Shown piece after piece: positions 54,301-64,000 of a DNA stretch of 64,000 bases. The notes beneath the pieces were generated by a model. It was not told the origin of the DNA and did no database searches. It was given only the letters and a program-made list of their open reading frames with translations. Source of the stretch: Actinostola sp. cb2023. Lineage: Eukaryota > Cnidaria > Anthozoa > Actiniaria > Actinostolidae. Made by a program: the position numbers and the translations under genes. The stretch lies in NCBI GenBank assembly GCA_033675265.1, contig JAUJYZ010000653.1, forward strand, positions 67,501 to 131,500, read 5' to 3'. Positions within the stretch are counted from its first letter, which is position 1. Every line of letters begins with the position of its first letter.

Positions 54301-57300
54301 GTCATGACAGTGCCATGTCGTGACAGTGCCATAACAACAACAACAGCTTTATTTGTATGTGACAGTGCCATAACAACAACAACAGCTTTATTTGTACTCT
54401 GTGTGACAGTGTTGTGACAGTGCCATGCTTTCGTGACAGTGCCATAACATAACAACAACAGCTTTATTTTATTTGTGTGACAGTGCCATGTCGTGACAGT
54501 GACACAACAGCTTTATTTGTACTCTGTGTGACAGTGCCATGAATAACAACAACAACAGCTTTATTTGTACTCTGTGTGTGACAGTGCCATGTCGTGACAG
54601 TGCCATAACACAACAACAACTATTTGTTTTATTTGTACTCTGTGTCATGACAGTGCCATGTCGTGACAGTGCCAGTGCCATAACAACAACAACAGCTTTA
54701 TTTGTACTCTGTGTCGTGACAGTGCCATGTCGTGTGACAGTGCCATGACAGTGCCACAACAACAACAGCTTTATTTGTACTCTGTGTCGTGACAGTGTGC
54801 CATGTCGTGACAGTGCCATAACAACAACAACAACAGCTTTATTTGTACTCTGTGTCGTGACAGTGCCATGTCGTGACAGTGCCATAACAACAACAACAGC
54901 TTTACTCTTTGTACTCTGTGTCGTGACAGTGTGCCATTTGTCTGTGTCGTGACAGTGCCATGTCGTGAAGTGCCATAACAACAACAACAGCTTTATTTGT
55001 ACTCTGTGTCGTGACAGTGCCATGTCGTGACAGTGCCATAACAACAACAACAGCTTTATTTGTACTCTTGTACAGTCTGTGTTGTGCCATAACAACAACA
55101 TGTGTGACTCTGTGTCGTGACAGTGTCGTGACAGTGCCATAACAACAAACAACAGCTTTATTTGTATGTGACAGTGCCATGTCGTGACAGTGCCATAACA
55201 ACAACAACAGCTTTATTTGTACTCTGTGTGTGACAGTGCCATAAGTGCCATGTCGTGTACTCTGTGCCATAACAACAACAACAGCTTTATTTGTATTTGT
55301 ACTCTGTGTCGTGACAGTGCCATGTCGTGACAGTGCCATAACAACAACAACAGCTTTATTTGTACTCTGTGTCGTGACAGTGCCATGTCGTGACAGTGCC
55401 ATAACAACAACAACAGCTTTATTTGTACTCTGTGTGTGACAGTGCCATGTCGACAGTGCCATGTGTCGTGACAGTGCCATGTCGTGACAGTGCATAACAA
55501 CAACAACAGCTTTATTTGTACTCTGTGTCGTGACAGTGCCATGTCGTGATGGTGCCATAACAACAACAACAGCTTTATTTGTTTGTACTCTGCCATGTCG
55601 TGACAGTGACAGCTTTATTTGTACTCATGTCGTGACAGTGCCATGTCGTGACAGTGCCATAACAAACAACAGCTTTATTTGTACTCTGTGTCGTGACAGT
55701 GCCATGTCGTGATGGTGCCATAAACAACAACAACAGCTTTATTTGTACTCTGTGTCGTGACAGTGCCATGTCGTGACAGTGCCATAACAACAACAACAGC
55801 TTTATTTGTACTCTGTGTTGTGACAGTGCCATGTCGTGACAGTGCCATAACAACAACAACAGCTTTATTTGTACTCTGTGTCGTGACAGTGCCATGTCGT
55901 GACAGTGCCATAACAACAACAACAACAGCTTTATTTGTACTCTGTGTCGTGACAGTGCCATGTCGTGACAGTGCCATAACAACAACAGCTTTATTTGTAC
56001 TCTGTGTCGTGACAGTGCCATGTCGTGATGGTGCCATAACAACAACAACAGCTTTATTTGTACTCTGTGTCGTGTGACAGTGCCATAGTGCCATAACAAC
56101 AACAGCTTTATTTGTACTCTGTGTCGTGACAGTGCCATACAGTGCCATAACAACAACAACAGCTTTATTTGTACTCTGTGTCGTGACAGTGCATGTCGTG
56201 ACAGTGCCATAACAACAACAACAGCTTTATTTGTACTCTGTGTCGTGACAGTGCCATGTCGTGACAGTGCCATAACAACAACAACAGCTTTATTTGTACT
56301 CTGTGTCGTGACAGTGCCATGTCGTGAAGTGCCATAACAACAACAGCTTTATTTGTACTCTGTGTCGTGACAGTGCCATGTCGTGACAGTGCCATAACAA
56401 CAACAACAGCTTTATTTGTACTCTGTGTGACGTGTCATGTGACAGTGCCATAACAACAACAACAGCTTTTTGTACTCTGTGTCGTGACAGTGCCATAACA
56501 ACAACAACACATTTGTACTCTGTGTCGTGACAGTGCCATAACAACAACAACAGCTTTATCTGTGTCGTGACACTCTGTGTTGTGACAGTGCCATGTCGTG
56601 ACAGTGCCATAACAACAACAACAGCTTTATTTGTACTCTGTGTCGTGACAGTGCCATGTCGTGACAGTGCCATAACAACAACAACAGCTTTATTTGTACT
56701 CTGTGTTGTGACAGTGCCATGTCGTGACAGTGCCATAACAACAACAACAGCTTTATTTGTACTCTGTGTCGTGACAGTGCCATGTCGTGACAGTGCCATA
56801 ACAACAACAACAGCTTTATTTGTACTCTGTGTCGTGACAGTGCCATGTCGTGACAGTGTCATAACAACAACAACAGCTTTATTTGTACTCGTGTGTGTGA
56901 CAGTGCCATGTCGTGACAGTGCCATAACAACAACAACAGCTTTATTTGTACTCTGTGTCGTGACAGTGCCATGTCGTGACAGTGCCATAACAACAACAAC
57001 AGCTTTATTTGTACTCTGTGTCGTGACAGTGCCATGTCGTGACAGTGCCATAACAACAACAACAGCTTTATTTGTACTCTTTGTTGTGACAGTGCCATGT
57101 ACATGTAGATAAATACCTAGTATTTGTAGTAACATATTGATGCAGTCTTCGTTAGCAGCAATAACACTTCCAACATCACTGTTTATTGACAAGTTAGCAA
57201 TGACCCTTACTGACTGTAGAACAACAAGATAGGAAAATCATATCAACACTAAGAATATTGGAAACAAGAAAGACATATTTATTAGTCTTGACAATCGTCA

Positions 57301-60300
57301 TCTCTTTTGGGGTGGAGCAATCAATATGATGATCGATTTTGATGATGATAATCATCAATGATGATGATGATGATGATGATGGTAATGATGATGATACTGA
57401 TAATGATGATGATAATAATGATGATAATGATAATAATGATGGTGATGATACTGATACTTACTTAAACTGATGATGATGGTGATGATGTTGATACTGATGA
57501 TACTGATGATAATAATAATGGTGATGATACTGATGATGATGATGATGATGTTGATACTGATGATGATAATGATGGTGATGATACTAATGATGATGGTGAT
57601 GATGATGATACTGATGATGATAATCATCGATGATGATACTGAAGATGATGGTAATGATGATGATACTGATGATGATAATGATGGTGATGATACTAATGAT
57701 GATGATGGTCATGATGATGATACTGAAGATGATAATGATGGTGATGATACTAATGATGATGATGATGTATAATAAAGAAATCTTACAACTCTGCCATACC
57801 TTAACAAGGACGTCCTCATAACTTTCACTCCTGTTAGTATTATTGCTACAGCCACTGTTATAACCACTGCTGTTGTTGCTGCTGGTGCTGATGTCACTGA
57901 GTGATCGAGATGAATCACTGGATTCACTTTTAAGATTCTGAAATAAGGGCAAATTTGTTTGGTGAGAATTTATTATAGGAAATAGAAGTGAAGGGAAATA
58001 GAAGGAAAGGGAATTGAAGGGAATGGTATGAAAGACAATGGAAGGGAATGGTATGAAAAGGAATGAGATAGAGATAGAGATAAAGGAAAGGGAATAGAAT
58101 GAAAGGAAATGGAATGGAAGAAGAGGAAAATGAATTGAAAGAAAGAGAAGGAAAGGAAAGGGAAGAAAGGTTATTAATAAAGGTTATCACTCACTTACTT
58201 ACTTACTAAGAGAACGGAGGAAAAGAAAAGGGCATTGAGGAAAATGAAATAAAATTCAAGGGAAGGAATGGAAGGGAAGAGAATGCAAGGGAATGAAAGA
58301 AAATAATAATAATAATATTTATTCATTTATATAGCGCTATTTCCGGTAGTCCAAAATCAAAGGGAGTGGTAGGGAGGGGAGACCAGGGAGGCAAATATCC
58401 TTATAACTAACATAATTATTGTTATATACCTGATCCAAAGTAAAGTATGTTTTCATCACAGATATCAGTATCGGCATGCATGGTGAAGTATTGAATAATT
58501 CTGATCTTGCTTCGTCATTTTTAGCAGTGAGATTTCCAAGAATAAAACAAAAACGTACAGTGATTTCCTATGGAAATAAGAACAATAATATATCATAACA
58601 AAGAATAACAAAATCTACTCCATATAATCAAATAGCATACAGTGTTAGGCCCCCTGCACACAGTACTGGACGAATTTTACACACCGTTTACATGGAACCA
58701 TCTCTTTAATTGAATAACATTTTGCATAGAATTTTTGTCTGGATAGCACAGTTCCATGTGAACGGAACGTCTAAACGTACAACTTTGTAAACGGTTAAAA
58801 ATTCGTTCGGTACCGTGTGCAGGGGGCCTTAGTGTCCCGTGTAGCTCAGTGCAGCTTTAAATACTCGTACAACGGAACACTGATAGAAAGGGGGGAGTAA
58901 AGTGCGCACCGTCGGCCTCAGGTTTGTCAGTTGAATTACTGTTACGAGTTACCGACGTTAAATAAGGTTGCTTTACTTTATTACTTTACTTTTGTTCTCA
59001 GATGGAAATCTAAATTCTCCTAAAGGATCTTTGAATTCTGTAGGAGAATTTAGGTTTTGATCACATGTGCTACCCTCTTCAAATACAGTCTTCATATCAT
59101 ATCATATCATATTATCAGTCATGTCATGTCATGTCATATCATATCAGTCATTTACCTGTTTCCTCTCAAAGTCTTTCAGTGTCTTTAGCAAAGTTTTAAA
59201 GCAGTTCTCTGAGCCATACAACTGAACACAGCAGTCATTGTACAAAGTTAACTTACTGAGAAGAGAAAACCAATCAAGATAAGGATAATAACAACATGAT
59301 CTAAGGATAACACTTAACTACAAAAAGTATCAACAATATTTGACATATTCAAGACATCATGACAGTGATGATGCCAGGGGGGTTGTTCATCTTATATTCG
59401 GCTGGTGGGGGGTAACCGTCGTATTTTTTAGGGTTTGAAATTGGCAATCCGGAATTTTTTAGGGATTGGTCAAGCGAAATCCAATTTTTTGAAGAGCTGG
59501 TATTTTTTAGGGTATAAAACTTGGAACAAGTGCATTCCGTCTTGAATAGCGGTATCCTGGGGAGCGATCAGATGGTATTTTTACAGTGAATTTTAGACCA
59601 TGAGGTATTTCTTAGGGTGGGAAATTTTTCATGGCTTGGTATTTTTTAGGGTATATTTTGAGGTTTTCCAATGGTCATCCCAGCCATTTTCACCTCAAAG
59701 AACCCCCTCCCCCCCTGGGTGATAATGGCAGTTGATGATGATGATGACAATATTATGATAATGATGACAATAATAATTATTATTATTATGACAATGATGC
59801 TTGAACTACATGTACACATGATAATGATGACAATATTATGATAATGATGACAATATAATGATAATGATGACAATATTATGATAATAATGCTGCTGGAACT
59901 ACACGTACACCATGATAATGATGACAATGATGATGATGGTGGCATAGCTAATAATAATTTAATAATAAGCATGGCGGCAATACTTATGACAGTAACAACG
60001 CTGATAAACCAACCTTAAAATTCTTGATATATTGTAGACTAAATCCTCATCCGTGTTGAAATGATTCAAGATATCTCCAAGACGTTTTATAATGTTGTGA
60101 TTAAGGTAAAGTTCTCTGGCTCCATTGAGGTCTGCTAGGTATCTCAACACACCAGTAACCTATCCAGTTTAAATATTAGCATATTAAAGATGAAATATGT
60201 ACTGGAATTGTGACATAAGAACATCTGAATGTAAGACTTACTTGAATTAGTAGATTTGAAACATGCCACTCTGGTCTAGCATATTGTGAAATCTGTAAGA

Positions 60301-63070
60301 GAAATAGTTCCACTATTTAATCTGTAAGTATGCTTAGCAGTGTGTTAATAACATTATCATCAACACAACAGCCACCTCTACACAATAGACACCTCTACAC
60401 AATAGCCACCTCTACACAACAGCCACCTCTACACAACAGCCACCTCTACACAACAGCCACCTCTACACAACAGCCACCTCTACACAACAACCACCTCTAC
60501 ACAATAGACACCGCTACACAATAGCCACCTCTACACAACAGCCACCTCTACACAACGACCACCTCTACACACCAGCCACCTCTACACAACAGCCACCTCT
60601 ACACAATAGACACCTCTACACAATAGCCACCTCTGAACAATGACCACCTTAGCCTGCGTAGCAAGCGTTTTCTAGGCCGCGCGGAATAGTATTCGTTTTT
60701 TAGGCCGCTGCGCGGAAGTTGGGGCGAGAGCAAAAAGAGTAAGGAGGGGGAGGAGGAAGGGCGAGAAGGAAACGCTTGCAGGCAAACCCTGTGATTTTGA
60801 AAAACGCCCCTTGACATTTGAATGAATTCATATCGTGACAGCTTATCAGTGAAGTAGCCAATCCCAATGAAGCTATTATATGGCGAAGTGAAATTTCATT
60901 TTGGATCTGTCACAAATAGTCTCCCTCGCATAAAAATCTCATCGATCAAAGGAAGTGTTTAGAATTTAGAGATAACACTATAAATAAACTACAGCACGCA
61001 CAAAACGATCTAGCAGAGTCGTACCTAAACATTGATGACCTATAAACTGGAGGTGGAGAACTTCAAGTTAAAGCAGTAATCGTAAATTCAAGTGGGAATG
61101 TTGTGGTAAGAATTCCTCGCGATGAAGAAAGTAAACAAGAATTGGCAAGCTCTCATACTTCTTCAAAATGATTTATTTTTGAAGTGCATCTTCCGCCGAG
61201 GCGAACAGCAACTGAAATTTCCCGCTTACGATGTCATATAGATCGCATTCAGGTATTGAGCTGGCACTGTTTAATCCGATGAAGGACGCCTCTAATATCT
61301 GATCTTTTATTATACTTTTGAGCGGGCAAATTACCAAGTGTTTACACATGCATGTTGCTTCACCATCGCCAGAGTCTGAAAAATTAAACTTTTTCCGATG
61401 CCAGTCGGAAGAACAGCAAGCAAATCTCCTCCATGCATTAGTTGTGTAATCGAGGACATCTGTTCAGGACGCAAAATGCAGTTAAATTCTAGGTCTGAAA
61501 GAGAATTCAACGCTCTATTTATTTCTTCATGAACACTCGATGAAATGTATCACCTGATGGGTTGTCAATCAACAGTCACGCCGCGCCAATCAGAAACCCC
61601 GTTCGCTCACGAACAGCGTTTTTCAAAATCACAGGGTTTGCCTGCAAGCGTTTCCTTCTCGCCCTTCCTCCTCCCCCTCCTTCCCCTTTTTGCTCTCGTC
61701 CCAACTTTCGCGCGGCCAAAAAACGACAACCCTTCCGCGCGGCCTAAAAAAACGCTTGCTACGCAGGCTATGACCACCTCTACACAATGACCACCTCTAC
61801 ACAATGACCAGTGTATAATAATCACTAGCAACAATTCCAAATTTCTCCTAATTTATATAAAGTTAGATTATAAATTCAATGTAAACTTACATCATTACAA
61901 ATTGTATTTAAAATGTTCGCCAAGGCTTGTATGGTATCAAGGGTGAGAAGCTCCTTCTGCGCTTGAGGATTACTGTTAGTTAAATGCTTCAGAGCTCCAG
62001 TAGTATAGATCAGAGCATCACGGTATGTAAGAATATCATAACCCTTTAATGCATCCACAAGATATCCTAGATTGTGAGAAAAAAGCCTTAATGCTGGACT
62101 CTACAATGAGACACTACATTGTGAACTAACTGTACTGCGTAGAGTCATTTTCGTATGAGTGGGAAGTAGTTATGATACGGTTCATGCCATGCAGGGGATG
62201 GTATCGTGCCGTGACCGTGCCGTGCCTAAGCATTCTGATTGGTTGATCAATGATTTTGCATGCTGTGATTGGTTGAATAGATGTCTTCGATTCCGTACTG
62301 TGATCATAACTCCGTGTCATACGTTGACCATAACTCTGTGCCATAGGTTTCCCACTCATATGAAAACGACTCTAAATGTTACAATCCACACATACAACAC
62401 AGTTTGCCAATGAGCATCAATCAATCAATCAGACACAGCACATCCGTGTCTGGGTTTTATTGGATAAAAACTCAAACTGGTGCTGGCCAGCAGTGTTGCC
62501 CATTAGCTGCCAAGAGGGGGGTAAGGGTATTGCTGCCAGTTACCATTGTTACCTCTGTGGCAGCTTGGCCTGCTTGGCCCAGTTAAAATGTTCGGGGGGG
62601 GGGGGGGGGGGGGGGGGGGTACTCCCAATAATTACATGATATATATGTGCGGCGGTACAGGGTCCAGGTTTTGGGCCATTTTATTCTCTAATCCAGGTTA
62701 AATGAACGCATAAAAATCATTAATCCAGGTTATAGCCTAAAAAACATTTATTAATTTTTAATAATTTGTATAATGTGGTATCGGCATTTCAGTAAAACTC
62801 TGCATGAACAGTAATAACAATTACCAAGTGACAAATTACCATACCACTTACAATAATAATGGCGTCAGTCAGACGTAAAGGTGTTAGAGTGTTAGTCTGA
62901 CAAAATATCCTGACGACTGCATTGTATCAGATCGTAAATAAAAATTTGTAAATCCAGGTTTTTTAATTTGGGAAATTCGTAAATCCAGGTTTTCGAGTGA
63001 CAAATTCCAAAAAAGGGTCCAGGTCTGGTCTGAACATCTCGCTGCACATACCTAACCATTTTTTAACCAT

Positions 63071-63106
<36 letters not shown>

Positions 63107-63563
63107 ATCATCCCCGGCCCAGTTGTTCGAAAAGCGCTTAGCGCTAATCCAGGATTAAGAAAACTATTGACGCTAATCCAGGATTAGCACTAATTGCCTT
63201 TCGAACAACCGGCCCCTTGCTACTGTTTGCCCCCCACCCTCCCTCTCCTGGTAACAAGGGAAATCAGGTATGTACAACTCTCCACTGATCTCCCAGGGTG
63301 TCAGTGTGACTGGTGCTTGAGGAGTCAGGGGCAGGGTTGCCATGGCTACCTTTTGTCTGACAGTTTGGATGCTGCATCCCAGGCCAAGCTACATACACCA
63401 ACCAACCATCCTAACCTTTGAGTTTAAAACTGTCAGTGATACTGACAGAATTATACTTACTTAACATGTCTTCTTCTAAAAACATCTGATCATTTTTTTC
63501 TGTCTTTGCTAGTTTATAGATAACCATACAAATATTGGTTATATTATTTCCAGTCACTTTCAT
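48323..63563 (-). CDS. ARMC2: ARMC2, armadillo-repeat protein, last 14 exons
   Basis: Minus-strand exons 63461-63563, 61891-62066, 60242-60292, 60014-60159, 59156-59255, 58430-58567, 57800-57937, 57117-57213, 50392-50514, 49865-49978, 49562-49694, 49063-49143, 48911-48990 and 48323-48489 join in frame to 548 residues ending LVPLESPS. Armadillo repeats run throughout (ALKHLTNSNPQAQKELL, VRFCFILGNLTAKNDEA, VRVIANLSINSDVG, VLNTVSTLNNLSFYQGDN, ASRVFGNLTRNKEVRKLL, VFTACGVLINLMTDDD). The C-terminal block (EEGGIKK, DFGKNDWQLSAMVCQTLWNY) matches vertebrate ARMC2. A Ser/Asn-rich, low-complexity exon (57800-57937) sits between repeats. The human protein is about 870 aa, so roughly the first third lies beyond the right edge. 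ARMC2 is needed for axonemal central-apparatus assembly in sperm flagella. Confidence 0.93.
48625..48879. mobile_element. Tc1/mariner-like miniature element, copy 2 of second family
   Basis: Same ends (CAGTCATTCTCAAAAA and complement) and TA flanks (48623-48624 and 48880-48881) as 32339-32595. In the last ARMC2 intron, ending about 30 bases from the exon at 48911. Confidence 0.85.
49185..49535. repeat. Degenerate GAT array with 60-70 bp higher order
   Basis: GATGATGGTGATGA-type sequence; GTTGATAGTGATGATGATG and ATGGTGGCGATGATGATGA recur at intervals. ARMC2 intron. Confidence 0.9.
50030..50360. repeat. Pure purine tract of about 330 bases
   Basis: GGGAA and GAGAG repeats with an internal 28-30 bp minisatellite (AAGAGAAGGTAGGGGAAGGA). 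It is purine-only on the plus strand except for a few T, so triplex-prone. ARMC2 intron, about 30 bases from an exon. Confidence 0.9.
50637..57105. repeat. 6.5-kb array of a roughly 63-bp minisatellite
   Basis: About 100 units made of (CAA)3-5, CAGCTTTATTTGTACTCTGT, GTCGTGACAGTGCCAT and a second GTCGTGACAGTGCCAT. Units differ by one CAA (60 or 63 bp) and by GTC/GTT/CATG variants. From 50.6 to 53.1 kb units are nearly identical and mostly multiples of 3 in length. From 53.1 to 56.6 kb many carry partial deletions and truncations; order returns at 56.6-57.1 kb. No unit has a stop in several frames, so long spurious open frames exist on both strands. It fills one ARMC2 intron (50515-57116), ending about 12 bases from the exon at 57117. 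Confidence 0.97.
57345..57770. repeat. Degenerate GATGATACT array
   Basis: GATGATGATACTGATGATGA repeated with GGTGATGATACTAATGATG variants. ARMC2 intron. Confidence 0.9.
57965..58320. repeat. Purine-rich GAAGGGAATG array and AAT run
   Basis: GGAAGGGAATGGTATGAAA-type units followed by a short (AAT)n at 58300-58320. A TTACTTACTTAC run lies at 58195. ARMC2 intron. Confidence 0.85.
58648..58828. mobile_element. Miniature element with TTA target duplication
   Basis: Ends GGCCCCCTGCACACAGTAC and the complement GTACCGTGTGCAGGGGGCC, TTA on each side (58645-58647 and 58829-58831). A family separate from 750-1090 with the same target type. ARMC2 intron. Confidence 0.85.
59090..59150. repeat. TCATA/TCATG pentamer array
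   Basis: TCATATCATATCA... changing to GTCATGTCATGTCAT, immediately before the exon ending at 59156. Confidence 0.85.
59374..59718. mobile_element. Fold-back element with TATTTTTTAGGG repeats
   Basis: Left end CCAGGGGGGTTGTTC, right end CCCCCTCCCCCCCTGG. The interior has at least five ATTTTTTAGGG words. Related to 15110-15290. ARMC2 intron. Confidence 0.65.
59725..59940. repeat. GATAATGATGACAATATTAT array
   Basis: About 20-bp units, with two copies of GGAACTACA(T/C)GTACAC-like sequence inside. ARMC2 intron. Confidence 0.85.
60360..60649. repeat. 17-bp minisatellite CCACCTCTACACAACAG
   Basis: About 17 units with CAGCC/TAGCC/TAGACAC variants. The array continues after 61770 (TGACCACCTCTACACAA), so the 60650-61770 element split it. 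Shorter runs of the same unit occur at 7800-7865. Confidence 0.95.
60650..61770. mobile_element. 1.1-kb element with 160-bp inverted ends carrying a RecQ-like fragment
   Basis: Arms 60650-60810 and 61608-61770 are imperfect complements (AGCCTGCGTAGCAAGCGTTT; GCCTGCAAGCGTTTCCTTCT; TGTGATTTTGAAAAACGC). It is inserted within the 17-bp minisatellite, with TA at both ends. The interior contains a helicase-like fragment on the minus strand and otherwise stop-filled sequence. Confidence 0.8.
61331..61545 (-). pseudogene. RecQ-type helicase fragment
   Basis: On the minus strand a frame of about 70 codons reads LRPEQMSSITQLMHGGDLL followed by AVLPTGIGKSLIFQ, the Q-motif region and Walker A (motif I) of RecQ-family DNA helicases. 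It stops at TAA (61331-61333), and the remaining helicase motifs are absent or scrambled downstream. It is probably a decayed captured exon or remnant of an autonomous transposon's helicase. Confidence 0.65.
62142..62372. mobile_element. Tc1/mariner-like miniature element, copy 2
   Basis: Ends GAGTCATTTTCGTATGAGTG and complement, TA on each side; matches 29792-30020 along its whole length, with the GTGACCGTGCCGTGCC part shortened. ARMC2 intron. Confidence 0.8.
62594..63110 (-). mobile_element. Non-autonomous element with poly-G and poly-C ends, copy 2
   Basis: Inverse of 44350-44777, with a poly-G run at 62594-62620 and a poly-C run at about 63073-63106. Internal TAATCCAGGTT and AAATCCAGGTTTT repeats. 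ARMC2 intron. Confidence 0.75.
63122..63209. mobile_element. Very small inverted-repeat element
   Basis: GTTGTTCGAAAAGCGCTTAG at the left and TTTCGAACAAC at the right. GCTAATCCAGGATTA occurs twice inside and is itself palindromic. 88 bp in total. ARMC2 intron. Confidence 0.7.
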
Positions 63564-63624
63564 CTGCAAAATACAAATAACAATTGATTAGTATCCTATC
63601 AACATCTAGTGCATGGAATATACA

Positions 63625-64000
63625 GACATAACGATGCATACAGACATAGCGATGAATACAGGCATAATGATGCATGCAGACATAACGATGGATGCAGACA
63701 TAACGATGCATACAGACATAACGATGAATACAGACATAATGATGCATACAGACATAGCGATGCATACAGACATAACGATGCATACAGACATAACGATGCA
63801 TACAGACATAACGATGCATGCAGACATAACGATGCATACAGACATAGCGATGCATACAGACATAACGATACATGCAGACATAGCGATGCATACAGACATA
63901 ACGATGCATACAGACATAACGATGCATACAGACATAACGATGCATACAGACATAACGATGCATACAGACATAACGATGCATACAGACATAACGATGCATA
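63625..64000. repeat. 18-bp minisatellite running off the right edge
   Basis: At least 20 units of CATACAGACATAACGATG, with A/G variants more frequent towards the left end. It starts about 60 bases from the ARMC2 exon at 63563 and continues beyond the window. Confidence 0.95.

Noticed and set aside
50613..57192. Many 60-300 codon frames on both strands
   Set aside because: All arise from the 63-bp minisatellite in an ARMC2 intron; only 57117-57213 is coding here, as an ARMC2 exon.
63544..64000. Regular direct repeats that could suggest a CRISPR array
   Set aside because: 18-bp head-to-tail units without spacers, in an animal genome.

Overview
This 64 kb window is animal nuclear DNA. Genes are split into many short exons with GT-AG introns, polyadenylation signals can be seen, and more than half of the window is repeats. 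The gene set (transgelin/calponin family, C11orf65/MFI, ARMC2) is metazoan. The compact genes packed with miniature transposons, and a GH31 gene that looks like an alpha-1,4-glucan lyase, suggest a marine invertebrate. An anthozoan cnidarian is my best guess, but the sequence alone does not settle it. I rebuilt exons by hand by matching splice sites and phases. All five main gene models stay in frame across every junction in the window.

Layout. 1-8.3 kb: a 21-bp minisatellite, several fold-back elements and a Helentron-like element surround an isolated first exon of a transgelin gene (3521-3580, minus) whose remainder must lie left of the window. 8.3-14.8 kb: a complete five-exon transgelin gene (195 aa, minus). 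Its first-exon region is a diverged duplicate of the 3.5 kb region. 16.3-21.6 kb: a five-exon GH31 gene (952 aa, minus) with lyase-type active-site motifs. Its first coding exon abuts a 36-bp minisatellite that copies the start of that exon. 22.3-27.2 kb: nested palindromes and long TCTA and TTA microsatellites, with no gene I can support. 27.3-28.6 kb: a small cupin protein gene (plus). 30.3-36.1 kb: a second complete transgelin gene (six exons, 196 aa, minus). 36.7-43.7 kb: an MFI/C11orf65 orthologue (15 exons, 482 aa, minus) with an extra N-terminal IQ motif. 46.4-47.0 kb: an unrecognised two-exon plus-strand gene or pseudogene with an in-frame TAG. 48.3-63.6 kb and beyond: the last 14 exons of ARMC2 (minus). 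One ARMC2 intron holds a 6.5 kb array of a roughly 63-bp minisatellite.

Function. The transgelins are actin-binding cytoskeletal proteins. In other animals ARMC2 acts in axoneme and sperm-flagellum assembly, and MFI is an IQ-motif protein. The most unusual content is metabolic. A glucan-lyase-like GH31 gene lies near a cupin gene, and in fungi and red algae glucan lyase opens the anhydrofructose pathway, where at least one later enzyme (aldos-2-ulose dehydratase) carries cupin domains. Whether the two genes work together here is a hypothesis.

Non-coding. I identify more than twenty miniature inverted-repeat elements. Many have a visible target-site duplication (TA, TTA or 9 bp) and several are present in two copies. 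Minisatellites recur at exon edges and inside introns.
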